DNA from: Apiotrichum sp. Y4204
Lineage: Eukaryota > Basidiomycota > Tremellomycetes > Trichosporonales > Trichosporonaceae
Assembly: GCA_025531455.1 (NCBI GenBank)
Contig: JAMYHL010000012.1
Coordinates: 838,527-902,526, forward strand
Reading direction: 5' to 3'
DNA: 64,000 nt
Below are positions 1 to 11,596 of the stretch, piece after piece. The notes under the pieces are model-generated. The model saw nothing but the letters and a program-made list of their open reading frames with translations. It had not been told where the DNA came from and ran no database searches. The translations under genes were made by a program, and so were the position numbers. The first letter of the stretch is position 1; each line of letters opens with the position of its first letter.

Positions 1-384
1 ATGCGCATCTTGTGAGCCCACTGGACACTCCAATTCGGTCAGTCCGGTGTCACACGACCTTGGAGATCCTCCACGTCTCGGGAAATCCTCGGAGAAACTT
101 TGTGTCGAGAAGGACTCCAGTCTGTGGCAGTGTGGCACTTGATTAACGAATGAGGCTGGTGCCCCGTGTCAACTGCAGACTGGGCAGACCCGACGAGGTA
201 CACATATATTATTCATTTCAGTGAGTCCCATTAACAGGGGAATGAATGTCTCTACGGGTGGAATAAACTACTACCCAATATTAGCGGTGCGGACAACGAA
301 CAGAAGGGCATAATGCTGGAAAAGAGAGGGTGAAAAAGGGGGGTCATCATTGTTCTGGGTGGCTCTGTTGACGGAGGTGGTTGT

Positions 385-1682
385 CTAGTGCATGCGGGGG
401 ACGCAGACACCCTTCTGCAGGGTCCATCCGCGGTTGCACTTGGTAGCCTTGCACTCTCCGCGAATGCATGAGACACTGTTTGGGGCGATGCCGGGAATGC
501 GTGTGCAACTAGTTGTCAGTGAAGGACGAGGTTTGAGCACTAGCGCATCACTTACTCGACGCCAACGGTGGCGGTCTGGTTCAAGTTGTCATAGACCCCT
601 GAGACGCAGCCACCACACGACTCTGAAAAGATCAGTTTATCTGGTGTGGAGATTTCAACTTAAGACTCACCAAGCTCCTTCTGAGTGTCAAGGCATTCGT
701 AGTCCTCGGAGTCGGGAACGCGGCAGGGGATCAGGTCGCGAGGGCAGTACTTCTGGTTGGGCAAGAGAGGGATCTGGGTGCGACGACGGAGTCCAGCAGT
801 GGCGAGAGGCTTGATGTAGTTGGCCCAACCGTAGTCGTACTCGTGGCTGAAAGCAGTGATAATGAGCTGGTCACGAGTGGTGTCCTCGCAGAGCCTGGGG
901 GCAGTCGCGGGCGGGGTGTTGGAGCATGAGCACTGCCAGGTGCCGCCAAGGCGGCCGATAAGCAGGGTGAACAAACCGCCAATGATGGTGGTAGGGGCGC
1001 GAACGTTGACCGACCGAATGGCGGCATACTGCATGTTGGCACAACGAGCATCCGCCCAACAGGCGTGAGCATCGGTGGTCGTGAAAGTAGCGGTGCCAGG
1101 TCCAGCGGGGAAAATAGTGGGCGTGTTGGCGGTTCCACCGTTGGAGTAGCACTGGTCAAAAACAACAGGCGTGGGCTGGACGTAGTCAACACGGAGGCCG
1201 ATGAGGTTTGTAATGCTTGAAGCACAGGTGCCGGCCGAGTCGAGACCTTGGAAGAGTCAAATTTCGAACTGTAGGGGCATTTGGAGCATGCCGGTGTGAC
1301 TCACCAACGCGAACCTGGTTGGGGGGAAGACCAACGTTGTCACACCAACAGGTGCCCAAAAGACCTTGGGGAGTGTTGGGGGCGGTGCCGATATTGAGAA
1401 GGTTACGAACGTCTAGTCCGGCGGCCCAGTATGCGTAGGAGTAACCTTGGTTCCTGCAGGTGACCTGCAATGTCAGTGACAAGGCGTTGAAACCCTTCGG
1501 TGACAGAAGCCTACCTGGCAATCCGTTCCGATAAGCAATTGTTGAGATAGGAAGTTGAGAGAGGTGACGATACCACTGATCAATCCGGCGACAAGACCAC
1601 CACCTACGCCGCAAGCGGCGAAAACAGCATTGACGCCTCCCAGGAAGGGAAGAACCAGCAGGAGAAGAGCGACGGGGCGCAT
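385..1682 (-). CDS. Secreted cysteine-rich protein, CPL1-like
   Basis: Predicted 364-aa secreted protein from five exons: 1515-1682, 1305-1464, 671-1246, 556-622 and 385-508. All joins are canonical and the total is 1095 nt. The N-terminus is a hydrophobic signal peptide (about residues 1-19). The body is rich in Cys, Gly and Thr. The last exon carries a C-terminal Cys pattern (SCIRGECKATKCNRGW, then a CVP near the end) that resembles the CPL1-like domain of basidiomycete secreted proteins. In Cryptococcus CPL1 is a secreted protein linked to capsule and host interaction; whether this one does the same is not shown. A hydrophobic Gly/Ile-rich stretch just after the signal peptide could be a second membrane-interacting segment. 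A TATA-like element lies about 240 bp upstream. The family call rests on my recognition of the Cys pattern, not on a search. Confidence 0.72.
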
Positions 1683-1920
1683 GGTGGAAGAGAAGTAGAT
1701 AGAGGGTGCTGTACACAAGTTGGGCGGTTTGAGAAGGCAGACAAGACACGGGGAAGGGAGATGGTAAAGGTAATGGTTTTTGGGGAAGACAATAAAGGAA
1801 GGACAAGAACCGGTCACCAGTGAGAAGTGAAAAGAAGAAGAAGAAGAGGGACAGTTGACGAGAGATGAAGAGAGGAAAGGGGGATGGGGAAGAATGAAGA
1901 GAAAAGATAGCAGGTCAGAG

Positions 1921-1926
1921 TTTATA
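1921..1926 (-). promoter_or_regulatory. TATA-like box upstream of the CPL1-like gene
   Basis: On the minus strand this reads TATAAA, about 240 bp before the ATG at 1682. A pyrimidine-rich (minus strand) leader lies between it and the start codon. It is the only good TATA match in that leader; assignment is by position only. Confidence 0.4.
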
Positions 1927-3986
1927 AGAGAAACTGGATAGAGGGAGGAAGGCAGAAAGGCAAGAGGCGGGGGAAGGGGGAGTAGAGCTAGTAGAGGGGA
2001 AGAAGGGAACAGGTCGGGGAAGGAGTGTGGGACAAGAACGCAAACAACTGCGCGACTGCAGTGAGTGGCCAACAATTCACGCAAAGACGTCCGGCACCCG
2101 CTAGCTTTCACAGTACTACAACAAGACAGGGGGGCCCAAGGCGAGAGAAAAACCACAGGTGACCGGTAACAGGGCTCTTGCACACAGGCAAAAGCACCAA
2201 GGAGGACGCCTCTCCAAAAGACCCCACTACGCGTTCGCGTCCACTTGCAGGAGTCTGACCCATGATGCTGGAGCCATGCTGCTGGCCCCAAGGCTCAAAT
2301 CCAAAGCTTTCAAAGGCCCAGCCGCTGTTTAGCCTGGAAAGAACCAACCTGCCTGGATTCAACCTCGATAACCATCGGATGGTATTCTCTTCGGTGTTTG
2401 GCACCCGGGGCGGTAACGAGGTTCTGACAGTGTTATCGACTGCAGCGGGCAGAATTGAATGCATCTGTGTGTTCCATTCCTCCGGCACAATGACCATGTT
2501 GTCAGTACCACTGAATGCCCAGGCCGGTAACTCGGCACATTCCTCAACCCCCCGATGTCTGTCCCACAGGGGGATATAGTAATTCAGGAAGGCAGTTGGC
2601 AGGCAGCCGGCAGGCCGCCGGAAAGAAACGAGCTTGGCGCTGGGGTGCGCGGTACATCTGGCGCTCCGGCTCGAGATCCCGCGCATTCCTCCGACAATTC
2701 CAGGAAACAGTCAAGGCTTTCCGGATTCTGCAAATGCCCCGAATCCTGTTCCCATTAAAGCAAACCCCTATCAGCCTCTTTGATGACGGACCTCTGATCT
2801 ATGACGCTAGTCACCCTCTTACAAGCGAGGTGATAGTGGCACAATAAGAACACGTCTTGGCTTCTTTACAACTCCTCCTGATGCCTCGAGCTAACAGTTG
2901 TCCGCCTCCAACCCCAACTTTAAGGTTTACATGCCAATGATGCCAAGACCACAAGAGGCTCCTGTTGCCTTCAAAAGGGCGGTATTCACTCTCTTGTCAT
3001 ACATTCCACTGGAGAGGAGCTAACACTATGTAAAGTGGGGCGGATCACCCCACTTGTCACACTCTTGACCAACCTCAGGTCCGCCGGAATGATATCAACT
3101 GTGCTCTGGGCAGCTTGGCAGTTGTGTCGAACTGTCGTACAATCGTTCGGCTTCACGTGTGCTACGCGCTCAGTCGCTAGTAGTATTTCGCCTTCGTGGG
3201 GCGTTGCTTTATCCCAATGACTGGCCACTAGTTTGCCCCAGACTCCCGAGCATTGCACTGACGGGTTTGCGTCGCTGTCCTGCGGTACCTGGTATGAAGA
3301 CGTGAAGTCGCGAACGGTACAGTATAGGGGAGCTGGGAGTGAGAAGCTTGAGTCGCCAAGTCGCGCGAGCGCTTTCCTGTTGTTCCGTGCCCAGTTGGAA
3401 TCTGAACCCGGCCAGCCATCAGCATTACCGGCGGTTTTAGACATCCGGAGTGCTCCAGGTTATCAACTTCTCAACCTTTCGCGAACGTAGTTTCCAGAGA
3501 CTCAATGTTGTTTACTGTACATCTGTCTCACTGTCAGCAAACGCGTAGCCTCAGCGACTTCGGAGTATCAAAGCAGCATGGAAGCAGCAGATATTCCATA
3601 CCGTAGACTGTCTGCACCCCAAATAGATTCTGCCATTCACTGATATTGTGACATTGATCACTGATAGCAACGCCGAATTGATGAGTGAACGCGCTAGTTT
3701 CAGATCCGATGGCTTTCGGGCCACAGTCCCGATTGGTGTACGTACGTGTTTGTGGAACCTGGATCTGGGGGATCTGGGGGAGAACGAATGAGGTGCCTTA
3801 TTACTGCTACCAGCTTGCTTCTCTCGCACTCGGCCACTCTGCGGTGTCCCCTTGCGCCCACGCATTCCTGGTCGCGTCGTACATACATAGTACAGTAACA
3901 TTGAGATAATGCGGACCAGGTTGATCGGTACACGGGATGAGAATCTGGCTGATGCGCATTTCGTCATCCTGCGTCCCCCTCGCCTA

Positions 3987-4002
3987 CCCCCCCCCCCCCC
4001 CC
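3987..4002. repeat. Poly-C tract
   Basis: A run of 16 C residues in the gene-poor interval. It is a probable slippage site and a possible place for assembly length error. Confidence 0.8.
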
Positions 4003-4839
4003 TCGTCCACTCACCCTAGACGAACACGTCCACTCTGGGCCGCTCTGTGTCACTCTGTGCCTGCATCTTGTCAGTTGACGCGCTTGACCCATCTAGAACC
4101 CTGATAAATTCCCGTGAATTGCCTGTGAAAGAATCAATGCATATCAATGAGTCATTGCCATTCAGCAGTCGCGCTCAGAAGGTCGGGCGACCCTTGCGCA
4201 CGGTGCTCAATTGCTCAATGCCGCATGCTGCACATTTCGCGCATCTCGCAGGATCGCAGGATCGCAGAATCGCAGACAGCCGCCGATTCCGGCTGATCGG
4301 CTGATTCATCCTTCCCGGAGGCCGGCGGCAGTCTCAGTGCGCACAGTGCGTGTGGAGTTCAATGGCTGAGATCAATTGAAGACCTGCACACATTCCGAGG
4401 ATCTAGGACCTCTCCTGCGCTTCGACTCTGATCCGGCACTCTCCTGACAACTGTTACCCTGATAAACCGTGTACCGGGGAGTGCGGGGGGACCCGGTACA
4501 GTCACTCGCAAAGCAGAAATTGCACAGCACAGATGTAAACATCAATTTAAATCTCTGGCGATAAGACCGCAGCAGGGCCAATGAAAAGCGTCGTAATACG
4601 CACAAAAGACAAACGGGCATACGCTTCCATTCCAAGCCCCGTCTGTATAAATCACCAGCACAGCGACGCTCTGCGCTTTTGTGAGTCACTTGGTGGGTCA
4701 ACATGATACCTCGTCAATCTGTCGTCAACCTCTCAGCGCCGAACGTGTCGGCTTCGATGGTCATGTGGGCAGTGAGTCGATGGACGGTCCGCGATCCAAT
4801 CCGACGATCCGATCACCTGGGGTTCTGTTGATCATGCTA

Positions 4840-4883
4840 GCGATCTGGCGAGCTGGCGATCTGGCGAGCTGGCGATCAGCTGG
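4840..4883. repeat. 16-bp tandem repeat
   Basis: The unit GCGATCTGGCGAGCTG occurs twice head to tail (4840-4855 and 4856-4871), followed by a partial third copy. It lies in non-coding sequence. Confidence 0.8.
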
Positions 4884-5933
4884 CCATCTGCAAATAAGCA
4901 GCTCAGCAGCTCAGCTGCTGATTCGCAACGGGTTTGATTGACAGGGCATTTGTACACGACGATCCAGGATCCAGGACGGTCAATACGCAGGCCCGAAGGC
5001 CTGTTGCCTAAAGGCCTAATGTCTGACTTGCATGGCTTGCGTGTCTTGACAGTCCGAACTGAGAATCGTCTGTTAATTTGCTACGAACTACTACTGGACG
5101 TTTGATTCCTACCCCAAGCCCTTGGAAGACGACAGCTAACAGACACTGCTTCTGCCATTCATATCGACTGCTTGTCTGATTCTAATCTTCTGAGGCTGTG
5201 GCGTGGTGCGAGGCCCGAGAATCCGAGGGCTGTCGATCGCAAGCCACCCACGCACGGCTGATCATCCAAAAGCCATCAAGATCTTCAGGGACAAACAAGT
5301 GTTCTAAATCACTGCACTTCCCACCGCCTTCTTGAACCGCGTCAGCGCTCTGGAACCGTAAAGACGATAAGCGAGGGGAGTTGAGCCCGATGAGAGTGCT
5401 ATTTCAGTCACATTGGATCACAAAAGTCACTACGATCCAGATGATGATTTGCTGACCGAGTCGCCTTCTGCCGTTTGTCCTTTAGCGATTCACCATTTGT
5501 TCCAGAGTCACTATATTTTATGTCGATCGCGCGTAGGCCGCGGCCCGACTCGCTTACATTCCCGTCCAACTTGAAATTAGGCCAACAGATGTGTCTCACT
5601 GGCGGTCGACTTCACAACCCCCTGGCTCCTCCCTCATTTCCTGCCTTGTGCTGTACTGCAACTTCAATCTCAGCGGCGTCTTCACCTGACGATTACAGTT
5701 AAGAAATTGTGACTGCCTTCGGCATAGAGTTTGTGAGTCATTAGCTTTTATGGGCCAATCAGCACTTCAGAGCCAGAACCGTATCGTTGTTTGAACTTCA
5801 ATGCATACAATGGCGTCATGTCGTCGGCAACGTCCTGAAAATATGAAGAGCGATAATACAACGGCGTGTTGTGGCCGCCTGGCCTGGAGGCCTAGAGGGT
5901 CTAAGGCGGAACGTCGAATTCGGGTTCGGGCTT

Positions 5934-6311
5934 TTAAGGCCAGAAGCTGCCCTGTCCGGCAGGGTAAACGGAGATGGCGTAGTAGTCGCGGCCTGCCCAG
6001 GTGCGCCCGTACTTGAGGCCCTTGCCGGTGCACGTGTCCTTGATGCTGTTGAACATCTCCTTGCAGTTGGCAGCGCTGGTGCGGGTCGCAAAGATCTTGA
6101 TGTTGTTGCTGCCAAAGGTGACGAGCGAGTAGCCGTCGGTTCCCGAGACAAAGTCAATGTCGCCGTCCTGGCCGGCGCCTCCGCAGAAGATGTTGATCGC
6201 CGCGTCGATGTCGCCGAGCGGGGCCTGCCCGGTAAAGCCAGTGGACGAGCAAGTAGCCGCCGAAACGGCGCCGAGAGTGGAGAGGGCGAGGAGTACGGTG
6301 GTGAACTTCAT
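5934..6311 (-). CDS. Small secreted protein, 125 aa, unknown function
   Basis: Single-exon gene with a good ATG at 6311 and a clear signal peptide (MKFTTVLLALSTLGAVSA). The mature part of about 107 residues has four cysteines, which could form two disulfides, and is otherwise Gly/Asp/Ser-rich with an aromatic C-terminus. It has no membrane segment or GPI-type tail, so it is probably released or wall-associated. The size and Cys count are common among fungal effector-like secreted proteins (for example Hce2/Ecp2-like folds), but I cannot match it to a family. A strong TATA box 117 bp upstream suggests high or inducible expression. I see no intron signals inside. Confidence 0.75.
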   Translation of the reverse strand: MKFTTVLLALSTLGAVSAATCSSTGFTGQAPLGDIDAAINIFCGGAGQDGDIDFVSGTDGYSLVTFGSNNIKIFATRTSAANCKEMFNSIKDTCTGKGLKYGRTWAGRDYYAISVYPAGQGSFWP

Positions 6312-6427
6312 TGTAATGTTGGGAATGGAGGGAGAAGGTGGGAGTGAGAGGTAGTAACTAGTGTTTGGCTGTATTGAGAGGAGAGGTGTTGTTGTTGATG
6401 GGGACAGCTATCGATGAAGACGCAGCC

Positions 6428-6434
6428 TTTTATA
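6428..6434 (-). promoter_or_regulatory. TATA box of the 125-aa secreted-protein gene
   Basis: On the minus strand this reads TATAAAA, 117 bp before the ATG at 6311. That is a good distance for a fungal TATA promoter. Confidence 0.55.
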
Positions 6435-9400
6435 TGTCTTTCGGTACAACACCTTCGGCTCTATGATCCGCACGTTGATACTAAGTAAGCTTCCCGCGCA
6501 TCCAGGTCTGTGGAAGGCGTGTTGACCAGGTTACTCGAACTCTGAACTCATCACCCACAAGGCATCACAAGGTTCTGAATCCGGTAGATCCCCGACGACG
6601 ATGCCGCCATCACGCCAGCAACCAGGGCAAACCGCGATAACGGATAATTGCCGTGATAGCATCCGATGTTTAGTGTCATAACCTACACTATAACAGCGCC
6701 GAACCGTAAATCATGTCTTCTACAGCTGGCGGACGAGGCGAGGTCCGAGGTCGTCACTTTTCTCGCCACCAAACACAAAGTTTCACCCTCGGACCAAGCT
6801 TCTGCCAGGTACCGAGGACTTTCCAACACCTGAAGCAGAGTGGGACCGGCGGGAACATCGTCGTATGTAGATGCCGCACCGATGCCGAGCGGACTCCAAT
6901 GTCGGACCAGGTCATCAGGGAACACTGGTTAGTGCACGCCCGGACCTGTCCCGTACGTCCACCTCAACTTCACTTGTCAACCAACCCTGGAATATGCGTG
7001 GGACGGATCTCCGGGCCGGCATCCGGGATGATGCCTGGAGTGAAACCACCGGTCCGTAGATGCTCTTCGGGGCAGACGTATCTCCATCCCACTGCAAACT
7101 GAAACAATTGTGATGGAATGGACAGGCTGGAACACAAGGCATCAAAGTGTCGGGTGCAAAAGGAATCCCTTGAACCGCATGATGCCAGATGGATCCCCAA
7201 AACATTGCGGATTGCCATTCTGCCGTAAGATGCTATCTCCTGAGCACTCATGGTCAACATCACTGCGAGCACTCATGCTTGGCAAACTGGCTCGTTTGGT
7301 GTGGAACTGGTGGCTGTTCCACTGTCTCGGCGCGGTGTCGGCAAAAGAACGGTCAAGCACTGGAACAATTTTCGAGGATCCAGAAGAGGATGAGAGGTTA
7401 ATCACCCATGACAAAGGTGAATCACCTCATCTCATCTCGGATCATTCCTTGTCCGGACCATTCCTAGTCATCTCCACAAGGTTGAGTGACGTGCTCTTAC
7501 GCCTTCCAAACCTGTCAAATGTTTTGGAACCGTGCAGCGTGACTATTGTGTTCAAGCTCTCCTTACCGAATGCCGGTTACAGCGGCAGTTCTAACTCCTC
7601 AATACGTGCCAAGCTGATTGTTGATTGTTCTACTGGGAAGCTTGCCTCGGGTTCTGTGGAGCGGAGGATCCTTGCGGCAGATTCACAGCTTTCTCACAGA
7701 TCTCGGAGAAAAGCTCAAAGACGGATCTCGTCTGTCCATGATAGGAGACTTTCGAATATGAGTGGAAGGTCTGAAGTGTAAAATTGTTGATTCCAGGAGG
7801 AAAAGCTAATGGAGAAAGGATACCAAAAAGAACGGAAAAAACAAAATAAAAAACAAAGTCCAGAACAAAAGCAGAACAGAAAATAAGAAAGCGCCACCAG
7901 CGATGATAAGGTCTTGGGCCTGTGTTTATCGCTCACGTTTCGCCCGCGGCACTTCCATTCGCCGTGCGGTTGGCATGGCGGGAACCCCGTGCGTGGTGCC
8001 GAGTCCGGAACCTGTGTGGACGGGCCGACGTCAGCGGCATGACTTCAAGCCACTGACCGTGATAAGTGATAGCCTGGACCATCAGGGATCGCCCCCCATG
8101 TGCGAGGTGCTTAGCTCCACGCCGTGCGAGGGGGCTCCATATACTGTGAGCTCCAACATGTTAGTTGCCCGGTGTGAGTTGCCCGGGTTGTAAGTTGCCC
8201 GAGTGGTGAGTTGCCGCAAGAAGTCCCCGCGAGTCAGTGACGGGGTTTTTGTTGATCCTATCCGCTGTGGATGTTTGTTTGATGACTATCATCCGTCAGC
8301 AGTCGGCGTTCTTTCTGTCCCTGTTCACCAGAGCTTCCATGCCAAGACTTTTCGACTCCCGGCCGGCCTGGACCCGCATCGATGTCAACGACGATACTCG
8401 CACCTAGCCGGTCTGATAGTGGGCCTAAAAATGGGCCTCATTGACTTGCGCCTAAGTATTATCGATGCCAAGACACGGCCCCGATTTCCGGAGCCCGGTT
8501 TGGCCCGCTCTTTACAGTGTTCTTCGAGAGGTCGCCGCCATATCTCCACAAGAACGTCCAGTCGCCTGTTCTGGGCCGAATATCGGCTCTCGTTGCTCAT
8601 CGCAAGACGCTGTGGTGCAATATTGACATGCAGACACTTCCCCGGTTCCCTCTTTTCCAGAATTACCTGCCATCATTGGAATTCACGTGTCTTGCTCGAT
8701 GTTGAGTCCAGTTGGGTAATCCCTCTCAAGTTTCGTGCTGCGCCTTTAGATTCAGGCGCTACGCTGTCATGCGAACTGCGACGCGATGGCGCGAGGATCT
8801 TGATGATGGCGCGAGGATCTCGATATGCGACGGGCAATTGTTGCCGGAATGTTACATTTTCGTCGGATATACTCAGCAGATTGATCGAGACATTAGTTTT
8901 ATCGTTTCTCGAGATTGTCAGCCACCACAGATTGATCGGGTTTCGCCGCAGTTGGCTGGAAGATGGAGACGGCGGGGATGGGCCACTCTCCGGAGCGCGA
9001 GGCGGCGGTGCGTGCCTTACGGTCAAAGGTGATCAGTGAGGTTCACCTGCCTACCTCAAACCGCTTTCCATCGCTGAGCATCTTGAATGAATGTAATATT
9101 AGCAAATGCATGGATTTACAGTAACATAATCTTTCTTCTTATCATAGGTGGTGGGCCCAAGCGCTGCTTGCAACTCGACACGCCATCCCTGCAGGTTCGT
9201 GCTTCCAGTGGCGCTTGCCGCCCGCTTATCTCGCCAGCCCTGATCGGCTACTTGCCGCCACACATCGCGTCAAGGTCCCACATCGAGCGATCCAGCAGGC
9301 CAGCAGCTAGCAGGTACCCCCGGCATGGCACATGGACCAGGACTCGTATTCCTGGACATGTTCCAGTCAGGAGGTGGGCAGCCGATAGCAACCGCGCCGA

Positions 9401-9578
9401 ACCGAACCGGTCGTTTATACGCACTCCGACACGCCAAGATGTCATCGAGTCAGGCGCGTTCTCACGGGACAGCTTACACACATCCAGTGGCCAGCATGAC
9501 CAGGCATTCCATGTCGCGCTCACATATGTTCTCCGCAATTGGCATTGTACATCCATCCCAACACTCTACGCACTCAGC
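6435..9578. other. Intergenic interval without a supported gene
   Basis: Several long open frames occur here (for example plus strand 7110-7781 and 8203-9039), but their codon choice is not GC3-biased like real genes nearby and they show no known motif. Minus-strand fragments around 6683-7205 look slightly protein-like but break into different frames; if real they would be a decayed gene. A 20-bp tandem duplication lies at 8785-8824. Confidence 0.45.
8785..8824. repeat. 20-bp tandem duplication
   Basis: The unit beginning GATGGCGCGAGGATCT occurs twice in direct tandem with one mismatch (8785-8804 and 8805-8824). It is in non-coding sequence. Confidence 0.75.
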
Positions 9579-11163
9579 ATGACTCCCCTCCGTATCGCGG
9601 GCCGCTACGGTATGTCTCCACTCTCATTCCCGCTGACGGCAGTGCCCCGCCGCGCAGTGAGCACCAGCGCGCGCGCGCTTGCCGCCGCCGCCGTCGCCGC
9701 CGCAGCTGCTGCCCCCCCACCGCCCGCCCATTCTGCTCCCCCTGCGCAACCCGCGGGCCCCGGCAAACTCCTCCATGTGGGGATCACGCCGCCGCCAAAG
9801 GCGACGGCCGGTTCGGGCGTGTACATGCGGCTGAAGGACGGGCGGGCGATTCTCGACGGCGTGAGCGGCGGTGCGGCCGTCGCGTGCCTGGGCAGCTCGA
9901 ACCCCGACCTCGTAGAGGTCATGACAGCGCAGGCCGCCCACATGCCCTACGCGTACCACCAGTCGTACGGGAACCTGCCGGGCGAGGAGCTCGCGCAGTT
10001 CCTTGTTGATCGCTCCGACGGCGCGTTCTCCGCCGCGGCGTTCATGAGCTCTGGAAGCGAGGCTATCGAGGCGATCATCAAGATTGCGCGCCAGTACTAT
10101 CTCGAAAAGGAGAACCCCGAGCCCAAGAGGCGGTACATTATTGCCCGGTCCCCCTCGTACCACGGTAACACGCTCGGTGCCCTTGGTGTGAGTATTGATT
10201 TGCCGCTGGCACAATCTTTGAGCAAGACCACTGCTGCAGTCTACTTTCCGTACTGACTCCCAGGCCGGCAACCAGCCTTTCCGCCGCGACCTTTACCTCC
10301 CAATGATCTCGGATGCGTTCCAACACGTCACCTCGCCGCAGTACAAGCGCTTCGCGAAGGAGGGCGAGAGCGAGGAGGCCTACTCTGAGCGGTGCGCGGC
10401 CGAGCTGGAGACCAAGATCCAGGAACTCGGCCCGGAGAACGTCGCGGCATTCATCGCCGAGCCTGTCAACGGCTCTTCCATCGGCTGCGTGACCCCGCCA
10501 AAGGGGTATTTCCCGGCGATCAAGCGCGTGCTCGACAAACACGGCATCCTGCTCGCAATGGACGAGGTCATGTGCGGCACGGGGCGCTCTGGGACGCTGT
10601 ACGCGTGGCAGGCGGTCGGGGAGGGCGTGCGGCCCGACATTGTGTCCATCGCCAAAAACCTCGGGGCGGGGTACGCGGCCATTTCGGGCGTGGTGATTGC
10701 GCCGCGCATCGTCGACCCTTTGCGGGCGAGCGGGCGCTGGAAAAACTCGCACACGTACCAGAACCATCCCATCAACTGTGCCGTTGCGCTCGCGGTGCTT
10801 GCCAAGATTGAGAAGAACAATCTCCTCGCGAATGTGAATGCGCGCGGGGCGCAGATCCAGGACGAGCTGCGCGCCGCGCTCAAAGACGACAAGTACATTT
10901 TCGATATCCGCGGCAAGGGCCTGTTCATCGGCATCGAGTTTAACGCGCCCGATGGGCTCAACCCCCGCCTCGCGAACCGCGTAAAGGATCGCTGCTTTGA
11001 GAACGGCCTTCTCGTCCTCCCTATCACGGGCGGCATTGATGGGGACAAGGGCGACTCGATCATGCTTGCGCCCGCGTACGTCGTCTCGCCACAGGAGGCG
11101 TCCGAGATGGTCCGCATCTTTGTGCAGAGCGTAAAGGAGGTCGAGGCGGAATTTGAAGGGTAA
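9579..11163 (+). CDS. Class-III PLP-dependent aminotransferase
   Basis: Two exons (9579-10187 and 10264-11163) give 502 aa. The protein has the fold-type-I class-III aminotransferase landmarks: SSGSEAIEA (phosphate-binding region), SPSYHGNT, DEVMCGTGRSG with the PLP-pyridine Asp at about 303, and the Schiff-base Lys at about 334 in SIAKNLGAGY. Members transfer amino groups from omega- or alpha-amines to a keto acid; the substrate cannot be read from sequence. The first about 50 residues are rich in Arg, Ser and Ala, including STSARALAAAAV, followed by a Pro-rich linker. This resembles a mitochondrial targeting sequence ahead of the enzyme. The intron has a GTGAGT donor and a CAG acceptor in phase 0. 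A second in-frame ATG 33 nt downstream is an alternative start. Confidence 0.88.
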
Positions 11164-11596
11164 CTGCGAGTAGATCGTAATGCGCAAAGGAAGAAGAGGT
11201 ACATTGTAGCAAAGATAAAACGAGGAACGGATGAGCATTCGTGCAGTGTTGTGGTTTTCAGGTTTTGGCGCGGTGAATGCAGACATGTCAAATGGCTCTC
11301 AGCGGTGCTCAACGTGATGAGGTGAGGCATGGTTCTCATTCACGATCCATGTCCGGTACCCATCTTGTCACTCCTGGCGCTATAACTTTCTACTAAGTGC
11401 CGGCAGTTCGGCATGTTGATTGAACAGTTGTCCATAACGACGGCAGGACGACCGATGTTAGTCACGTCAGCAGCGCGTCCCGCCTGGCGCGATGGAGCGT
11501 AAGCCTGTTAGAATCGGGGACACGGTCAGCAGCTCATCGGTAGCTCGAGCACGTATGCATATCAAGATGTACCTGCGCGAGATGGATAGATCGGCT
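11164..11596. other. Convergent intergenic spacer
   Basis: This is the 3' flank shared by the aminotransferase and DCP1 genes, which converge. I see no gene in it. Confidence 0.6.

Larger units (their letters stand above)
1927..5933. other. Gene-poor interval between two secreted-protein genes
   Basis: No open frame here has the GC-rich third positions, splice sites or recognisable motifs of the neighbouring genes. It holds a 16-base C run (3987-4002), a short GGATCGCA repeat near 4250-4270 and a 16-bp tandem repeat at 4840-4883. It includes the upstream region of the CPL1-like gene and the downstream region of the 125-aa secreted-protein gene. I see no tRNA. Confidence 0.5.

Noticed and set aside
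2108..2686. 192-aa minus-strand open frame upstream of the CPL1-like gene
   Set aside because: No coding signature; it overlaps the probable promoter region.
6683..7205. Protein-like minus-strand fragments, for example ARRSVPRIFQGW and AGPTLLQVLESPRYL
   Set aside because: They lie in different frames with no canonical splice sites joining them and no family match; at best a relic.
7110..7781. 223-aa plus-strand open frame
   Set aside because: Codon use is unlike the real genes here, no motif is recognisable, and the opposite strand is equally open.
8203..9039. 278-aa plus-strand open frame
   Set aside because: Random-looking composition (Arg/Ser/Cys-rich) with no signal peptide, domain or splice logic; it overlaps a tandem duplication.
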